DNA of 64,000 nucleotides from Nocardioides sp. BGMRC 2183 (GTDB lineage Bacteria; Actinomycetota; Actinomycetes; Propionibacteriales; Nocardioidaceae). A model generated the notes under the pieces. It was not told where the DNA came from. It did not search any database and saw only the letters and a program-made list of their open reading frames with translations. Both the position numbers and the translations under genes were made by a program. Location of the stretch: the NCBI GenBank assembly GCA_008123405.1, contig VSSA01000002.1, positions 248,001 to 312,000 of the forward strand. Direction: 5' to 3'. Numbering within the stretch: the stretch's first letter is position 1; every line of letters starts with the position of its first letter. Positions 59,835-64,000 of the stretch are shown piece after piece.

Positions 59835-59998
59835 AGAACGCGTTGAAGAAGGTCCTGGCGTGCTGCGCGCCGCCCCGTCGGCACCTCGCGGCGTTGCAGA
59901 TGCTTGATGGTGCAACCAGACCGCCGTCGCATCTGCGCCTTGCGAGGCACTCGACGGATGCGACGCTCGCGACGCCCAGGACTTCTTCAACGCGTTCT
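59835..59998. repeat. 164-bp palindromic element with terminal inverted repeats
   Basis: The ends are AGAACGCGTTGAAGAAG (59835-59851) and its exact complement (59982-59998), and similarity continues inward (GTCCTGG/CCAGGAC). A second inner inverted repeat (GCAGATGC with GCATCTGC, plus CCTCGC-type flanks) lies around a 25-nt loop, so almost the whole element can fold into one long imperfect hairpin. It lies between the ABC exporter and the small Arg-rich gene. No transposase is present. MITE-like or REP-like. Confidence 0.75.
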
Positions 59999-60070
59999 CA
60001 CGGGCGGGCCCGGTGGTGGGCCCGCCCGTGGCGTCGGTCGATGCCGACATGGTCGTCCTGACCGCTCGGA

Positions 60071-60226
60071 TCAGTTGGTGCGGCTGCGGCTGCGGCTGCG
60101 GTTGCGCCGACGGCAGCGACGACGACGCTTTTTGTTCTTGAACCGCCGGCAGCCTCGGCCGGACCGCGTGTCGTCGCGGGCGGCCATCCGTGCGGGGGCG
60201 AGTGCGTCGAACAGGCTGGACCTCAT
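60071..60226 (-). CDS. 51-aa arginine-rich peptide
   Basis: ATG 60226 has an excellent Shine-Dalgarno (GAAGGAGAA, about 5 nt upstream). The product starts MRSSLFDALAPARMAARDDT and ends in a very basic tail (RRFKNKKRRRRCRRR, then a short Arg-Ser dipeptide run). The N-terminal half could form an amphipathic helix; the tail could bind nucleic acid or be a cationic peptide. It is on the same strand as the ABC exporter and kinase, separated from them by the palindromic element. I recognise no family. Confidence 0.6.
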   Translation of the reverse strand: MRSSLFDALAPARMAARDDTRSGRGCRRFKNKKRRRRCRRRNRSRSRSRTN

Positions 60227-60251
60227 CTGACTTCTCCTTCTTTCACGTGGT

Positions 60252-60269
60252 GCCCGGGTGCTCCCGGGC
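60252..60269. promoter_or_regulatory. Perfect small hairpin upstream of the Arg-rich peptide
   Basis: GCCCGGG-TGCT-CCCGGGC, a 7-bp stem with a 4-nt loop, lies about 12 bp upstream of the peptide's Shine-Dalgarno site and 110 bp after the PAP2/kinase stop. It could end the upstream transcript or shape the peptide leader. Confidence 0.45.
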
Positions 60270-60379
60270 CTGACATGAAGAAGACAAACGGCCGCGCATG
60301 ACAAGGACGTGAGGCGTGCATGAAGGAACTCTCATGGCGTCTTCGAACGCCCTCGAACGCCTTCGCTGCGCGCCCGGCG

Positions 60380-61954
60380 TCAGCGCGCGACGCGCACCAG
60401 CAACCGCCCGTGGATGCACTCCATGCTGAGCTCGCGACCGGTGCCGATGGTGTCGCCGTCGAGCTGGCGCGGCACGTCCGAAGAGGCCCGTACGACGACC
60501 TTGCGGCCGGTCATCCGGGCCACCGACTCCCCGGCACGCTTCTCCCGACGGGTGACCACGCGGACCACGAGCGGGATCCAGGACAGGAACCGGCGCGGGT
60601 AGAGCAGCACCACGTCGAGCTGCCCGTCGTCGATGCTGGCGTCCGGCAGCAGCGTCATGCCGCCCTGCAGGCTCCCCACGTTGCCGATCACGCAGGTGCG
60701 GGCCCGGTGCTTGGTGAACTCCCCGTCGTCGACCGAGACCTCCAGTCGCATCGCCGGGAACATCAGTGCCTTGAGGCCGGAGAGGACATAGGCGAGCCAG
60801 CCGACCTTCTCCTTGATGCCCTCGTTGACGCCCTCCATGATCGCGGCGTCGAAGCCCATTCCGGCCATCACCAGGAAGTGGGTGTTGTCCAGGCCGTCGC
60901 CGGAGACCTCGACCATATCGATCGCCCGGTCCTGACCGGTCAGGGCGATGTCGATGGCCGCGCGGATGAAGAGTGGTACGTCGAGGTTGCGCGCCAGCAG
61001 GTTGCCTGTGCCGGCCGGCACGATGCCGACCGGGATGCCGGTGCCGGCCAGCTCGGCGCAGACCTCCCGGACCGTCCCGTCGCCGCCGCAGACGATGACC
61101 AGATCGGCCCCCTCGACCGCTGCCCGGTGTGCCTGACCCTTGCCCGGATCCTCGACCGTGGTGAAGTGCCAGGTCGGTGCGGACCATCCGGTCTCGAGCG
61201 CCATCGTCGTCACCATCGCCTGGAACGCCGCGACCGACTCCACCTTGATCGGGTTCAGCACCACGGCGAGTCGTCGCTCGCTCGGCACGGGCTCGGGCAG
61301 CGGCGCGGCCTTCGCGGCGTGGCTACGCGGCAGCGGGCTGTAGACGGCGACCCCGATCAGCACCGTCGCCGCGCCGAGCAGGATCCCGCCGAGGACGTCG
61401 GTGGGGTAGTGGCGGCCCAACAGCACCCGGTCGGCCGAGACGAGCGCGACGACCAGCACGACCAGCACCCAGGCCAGTCGGCGGATGCTGGCGCGACGTA
61501 CCAGCATCGTGACCAGGACCAGCACCAGGCCGCCGAAGGCGGCGATCGCCGACGCGTGGCCCGAGGGGAAGGCGTTGTTGTGCAGCAGGAAGTCGGTCGC
61601 CTGCCACTCGGGGCGTTCCCGGCCGACCAGCAGCTTGAGACCGGTGGTCGCGGCACTGCAGGCGATCATCACGCCGAGGATGAGCACTGCCGCCCGCCGG
61701 TGCCCCTTGAACGCCATCGCGGCGGCGAGCACCACGGTGTAGATCGTCATCGCGATCGTGCCGAAGGCGACCTCGACGACGCGCAGCAGGTCGAGCAGGT
61801 CGTTGTCCTCCAGCGCCCAGACCCGGGCGGGCTCACCGCGGTTGTCCAGGTCGACCAGCCAGGTCCACTCTCCGCTCACCCCCAGCGCCAGGACGGCGAA
61901 CCCGGCGAGGCAGATCAGCCCCCAGGTCAGGGCGGCACGACGACTGTCCAGCAC
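60380..61954 (-). CDS. PAP2-phosphatase/diacylglycerol-kinase fusion
   Basis: A 524-aa two-domain lipid enzyme. The N-terminal half is a polytopic PAP2 phosphatase with KLLVGRERPEW, PSGHASAIAAFGG and DRVLLGRHYPTDVLGG. The C-terminal half is a DAGK/LCB5-type lipid kinase (VVLNPIKV, VIVCGGDGTVREV near residue 310, GIVPAGTGNLLARN). Opposing phosphatase and kinase activities in one membrane protein suggest phospholipid or isoprenoid phosphate recycling. GTG 61954 is chosen because minus-strand TATCCT (61961-61966) ends 6 nt before it; the frame from 62041 overlaps the divergent gene. Confidence 0.85.
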   Translation of the reverse strand: MLDSRRAALTWGLICLAGFAVLALGVSGEWTWLVDLDNRGEPARVWALEDNDLLDLLRVVEVAFGTIAMTIYTVVLAAAMAFKGHRRAAVLILGVMIACSAATTGLKLLVGRERPEWQATDFLLHNNAFPSGHASAIAAFGGLVLVLVTMLVRRASIRRLAWVLVVLVVALVSADRVLLGRHYPTDVLGGILLGAATVLIGVAVYSPLPRSHAAKAAPLPEPVPSERRLAVVLNPIKVESVAAFQAMVTTMALETGWSAPTWHFTTVEDPGKGQAHRAAVEGADLVIVCGGDGTVREVCAELAGTGIPVGIVPAGTGNLLARNLDVPLFIRAAIDIALTGQDRAIDMVEVSGDGLDNTHFLVMAGMGFDAAIMEGVNEGIKEKVGWLAYVLSGLKALMFPAMRLEVSVDDGEFTKHRARTCVIGNVGSLQGGMTLLPDASIDDGQLDVVLLYPRRFLSWIPLVVRVVTRREKRAGESVARMTGRKVVVRASSDVPRQLDGDTIGTGRELSMECIHGRLLVRVAR

Positions 61955-61960
61955 GTCGCG

Positions 61961-61966
61961 AGGATA
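61961..61966 (-). promoter_or_regulatory. Leaderless -10 box of the PAP2/DAGK gene
   Basis: TATCCT on the minus strand, 6 nt before the GTG at 61954. It decides the start of this gene. Confidence 0.5.
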
Positions 61967-62022
61967 GAGCACCGGTCGGGCCCGGCCCGCGTCGTCGGAG
62001 CCCGCCGCGTAGCGTCGGAGGC

Positions 62023-63009
62023 ATGAGCCACACTCCTGCACTGCGTCGTCTCGGTCGCTCCGGTCTGGCGGTCTCCGCCGTCGGCCTGGGCTGCAACGTG
62101 CTCGGCCGGAAGGGCGCGGCGAGCGAGAGCCAGGAGGGCAGCGACCGGCTGGTCGGTGCCGCGATCGACGCCGGCATCACCCTCTTCGACTGCGCCGACA
62201 CCTACGGCGCCACACCTGGGCTGGCCGAGGAGCGGCTGGGTCGGGCCCTCGGGTCGCGACGCGACGAGGTCGTGGTGGCCACGAAGTTCGGGATGGACAT
62301 GAGGGGCGCGAACGGTCCGGATTTCGGTGCCCGCGGGTCGCGCCGCTACATCCGCACCGCCGTCGAAGCGTCGCTGCGCCGGCTGGGCACCGACCACATC
62401 GACCTCTACCAGTTCCACACGCCCGACCCGGCGACCCCGATCGAGGAGACCATCGCCGCGCTCGACGAGCTCGTCACCGCCGGCAAGGTCCGCTACTTGG
62501 GCCACTCCAACCAGGCCGGCTGGCAGATCGCCCAGGCCGAGTACGTCGCCCGCGAGCTGGGGGCCGAACGGTTCGTCTCCAGCCAGAACCACTACAACCT
62601 GCTCGACCGTCGGGCCGAGCTCGAGGTGCTGCCGGCGGGCCGGGCCTTCGGGCTCGGGGTGCTGCCGTACTTCCCGCTCGCCAACGGGCTGCTCACCGGC
62701 AAGTACGCCTCCGGCAAGGCGCCCGAGGGCACCCGTCTCTCGGTGACCCGCCAGCACCTGCTGGAGGAGGCGGTCTCGCCGCGGATGCAGGCCTACGGCC
62801 GGTTCGCCGAGGAGCGTGGGATCGACGGCGTCGCCGTCGCGATCGGTTGGCTGCTCGCCCAGGACCCGGTTGCCAGCGTCATCGCCGGCGCCACCCGCCC
62901 CGAGCAGATCGAGGCGAACGCCGCCGCCACCTCCTGGACCCCCACCCCCGCCGACCTCGCGGAACTCGACGACCTCTTCCCCGCCCCCGACAAGGTCGCG
63001 CTCTTCTGA
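62023..63009 (+). CDS. Aldo/keto reductase
   Basis: A 328-aa NADPH-dependent oxidoreductase with a TIM barrel. The catalytic tetrad is visible: Asp and Tyr in LFDCADTYG, Lys in VVVATKFG and His in LYQFHTPDP. The cofactor end has SVIAGATRPEQIEANA. It reduces aldehydes or ketones; substrate unknown. TAGCGT (62010-62015) ends 7 nt before the ATG, with GGAGG between. The stop codon is followed at once by the 22-bp repeat array. Confidence 0.92.
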   Translation: MSHTPALRRLGRSGLAVSAVGLGCNVLGRKGAASESQEGSDRLVGAAIDAGITLFDCADTYGATPGLAEERLGRALGSRRDEVVVATKFGMDMRGANGPDFGARGSRRYIRTAVEASLRRLGTDHIDLYQFHTPDPATPIEETIAALDELVTAGKVRYLGHSNQAGWQIAQAEYVARELGAERFVSSQNHYNLLDRRAELEVLPAGRAFGLGVLPYFPLANGLLTGKYASGKAPEGTRLSVTRQHLLEEAVSPRMQAYGRFAEERGIDGVAVAIGWLLAQDPVASVIAGATRPEQIEANAAATSWTPTPADLAELDDLFPAPDKVALF

Positions 63010-63117
63010 GTTGAGTTGGCCTTGTGGGCCCGTTGAGTTGGCCTATTGGGCCCGTTCGGACGGCCGGGCCGGCCCGAACCCCCAAGTCAACGGGCCCGAA
63101 CCCCCAACTCAACGGGG
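63010..63117. repeat. 22-bp intergenic tandem repeat, locus 7 (two forward, two reverse units)
   Basis: Two forward units (GTTGAGTTGGCCTTGTGGGCCC type) directly after the stop codon, then a GC-rich centre with GGCCGGGCCGGCCC, then two reverse units (CAAGTCAACGGGCCC, CAACTCAACGGGG). The whole block is an inverted repeat able to fold into a long stem. It ends 40 bp before serS. Confidence 0.9.
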
Positions 63118-63143
63118 AATCGGTGGGGGTCGGGGGCTCCCGA

Positions 63144-63149
63144 TAATCT
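63144..63149 (+). promoter_or_regulatory. Leaderless -10 box of serS
   Basis: TAATCT, the closest match to a consensus -10 box in the window, ends 7 nt before the serS ATG. Confidence 0.5.
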
Positions 63150-63156
63150 TCGGAGC

Positions 63157-64000
63157 ATGATCGATCCGCGCATCCTCCGAGACGAGCCCGACCGCGTCCG
63201 TGCCGCCCAGGCCAAGCGCGGGCTCTCCTCCGACGCGGTGGATACGGCGCTGGCGGCCGACGCCGCGCGGCGGGCGGCGATCGCCGAGTTCGAGACCAAG
63301 CGCGCCCAGCAGAAGGCGATGGGCAAGGACGTCGCCCGAGCCACCGGCAGCGACAAGCAGGCCTTGCTCGACCAGGTCAAGCAGCTCGCCGGCGAGGTGA
63401 AGGCGGCCGAGGCAGCCCAGGGTGCCGCGGAGGAAGCGTGGGACGCCGCGATCCGGTCGATCCCCAACATCGCCGCCGACGAGGCGCCGGCCGGAGGCGA
63501 GGACGACTTCACCGTGCTCGAGCACGTCGGCACCCCGCGTGAGTTCGACTTCACCCCGCGCGACCACGTCGAGCTCGGCAAGCTCCTCGGCGCGATCGAC
63601 CTGGAGCGGGGCGCGAAGGTGTCTGGGTCGCGCTTCTACTTCCTCACCGGTGTCGGGGCCCAGCTCGAGCTGGCGCTGGTCAACCTGGCCATGGACCAGG
63701 CCCGGGAGTCCGGCTTCACCCAGGTCATCGCACCGTCCCTGGTCAAGCCGCGCGCGATGGAGGGCACCGGCTTCCTCGGTCAGGCGGCCGACGACGTCTA
63801 CCGGATCGAGGGCGAGGACATGTACCTCGTCGGCACCTCGGAGGTCGCGATGGCGGCCTACCACTCCGACGAGATCCTGGATCCGGCAGCGCTGCCGCTG
63901 CGCTACGCCGCGATGAGCCCGTGCTTCCGCAAGGAGGCCGGCTCGCACGGCAAGGACACCCGCGGCATCATCCGGGTGCACTGGTTCGACAAGGTGGAGA
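63157..64000 (+). CDS. serS: Seryl-tRNA synthetase, 3' end cut by the window
   Basis: The first ~281 residues of a class II aminoacyl-tRNA synthetase. [22 protein letters not shown] and the long coiled-coil arm (residues ~28-105, rich in Ala/Lys/Glu) bind the tRNA-Ser arm. The catalytic core begins near [12 protein letters not shown], with [26 protein letters not shown] and [17 protein letters not shown]. Motif 2 is [28 protein letters not shown], with the ATP-binding Arg. The open frame continues past the end of the window. Confidence 0.96.
   Translation, partial: MIDPRILRDEPDRVRAAQAKRGLSSDAVDTALAADAARRAAIAEFETKRAQQKAMGKDVARATGSDKQALLDQVKQLAGEVKAAEAAQGAAEEAWDAAIRSIPNIAADEAPAGGEDDFTVLEHVGTPREFDFTPRDHVELGKLLGAIDLERGAKVSGSRFYFLTGVGAQLELALVNLAMDQARESGFTQVIAPSLVKPRAMEGTGFLGQAADDVYRIEGEDMYLVGTSEVAMAAYHSDEILDPAALPLRYAAMSPCFRKEAGSHGKDTRGIIRVHWFDKVE

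Noticed and set aside
59730-60050. N-terminal extension of the ABC exporter by 107 residues
   Set aside because: The extension is translated mainly from the palindromic element, is low-complexity, and makes the exporter longer than its family.
57166-60226. A lanthipeptide (class III/IV) biosynthesis cluster
   Set aside because: The kinase is not fused to lyase or cyclase domains, no cyclase zinc motif is visible, and the peptide has an Arg-rich rather than Ser/Thr/Cys-rich core.
63118-63156. T-box or other tRNA-sensing leader for serS
   Set aside because: Only 39 bases separate the repeat array and the ATG and no T-box sequence is present; a -10 box lies 7 nt from the start.

Overview
The window is a stretch of high-GC chromosome (roughly 70% G+C by eye) with GTG-rich starts, four-base ATGA/GTGA stop-start overlaps and many leaderless-looking starts (a TAnnnT-type -10 box ending 6-7 nt before the start codon). 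Gene content (SWIM/SNF2 pair, PaaX, ECF42 sigma factor with its YCII partner, DUF5926, DUF4446, pheA close to serS) points to an actinobacterium, most likely of the Nocardioides/Propionibacteriales type. I see no tRNA, rRNA, CRISPR array, prophage or intact insertion sequence.

Layout. 0-5.7 kb: a membrane protein, a SNF2 helicase coupled to a SWIM zinc-finger protein, a YqeY-like protein and a PaaX-type repressor. 5.7-14.2 kb: an AidB-like acyl-CoA dehydrogenase, a secreted Ig/carboxypeptidase-regulatory-like protein, and a leucine-catabolism cluster (TetR repressor, both methylcrotonyl-CoA carboxylase subunits, HMG-CoA lyase) with a clear TetR operator over a leaderless promoter. 14.2-18.9 kb: EcsC-like protein, aat, a lipoprotein, a rhodanese and a DUF4396 membrane protein sharing a CsoR/CstR-type operator, an Fpg/Nei glycosylase and a 167-bp element with terminal inverted repeats. 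18.9-22.6 kb: YCII protein with ECF42 sigma factor, a probably self-regulated HTH protein, and an AAA ATPase behind 13-bp direct repeats. 22.6-28.7 kb: a GntR-controlled catabolic operon (HpcH/HpaI aldolase, carbon-nitrogen hydrolase, complete TRAP transporter, RraA-like protein).

28.7-46.4 kb is an accessory, surface-directed region: an LPDTG-anchored choice-of-anchor-A protein flanked by two decayed fragments of a LuxR-type gene, a lipoprotein, an intact 861-aa LuxR/ATPase regulator and, divergent from it, about 10.4 kb encoding three secreted proteins (InlB-like repeats, RCC1 repeats, FG-GAP-like repeats), then a secreted GH16-like protein. 46.4-57.2 kb: housekeeping and stress genes, including a NavAb-like sodium channel, an ABC-F ATPase with an upstream mini-ORF and hairpins, a HemK-like methyltransferase, arcA and pheA. 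57.2-64 kb: an atypical kinase coupled to an ABC exporter, a 164-bp palindromic element, a 51-aa arginine-rich peptide gene, a PAP2/diacylglycerol-kinase fusion, an aldo/keto reductase and the 5' part of serS.

The most unusual genome-scale signal is a family of 22-bp intergenic tandem repeats (core GTTGAGTTGG followed by TTTnGGGCCC) at seven places, mostly starting directly at stop codons. I do not recognise it as a described element.
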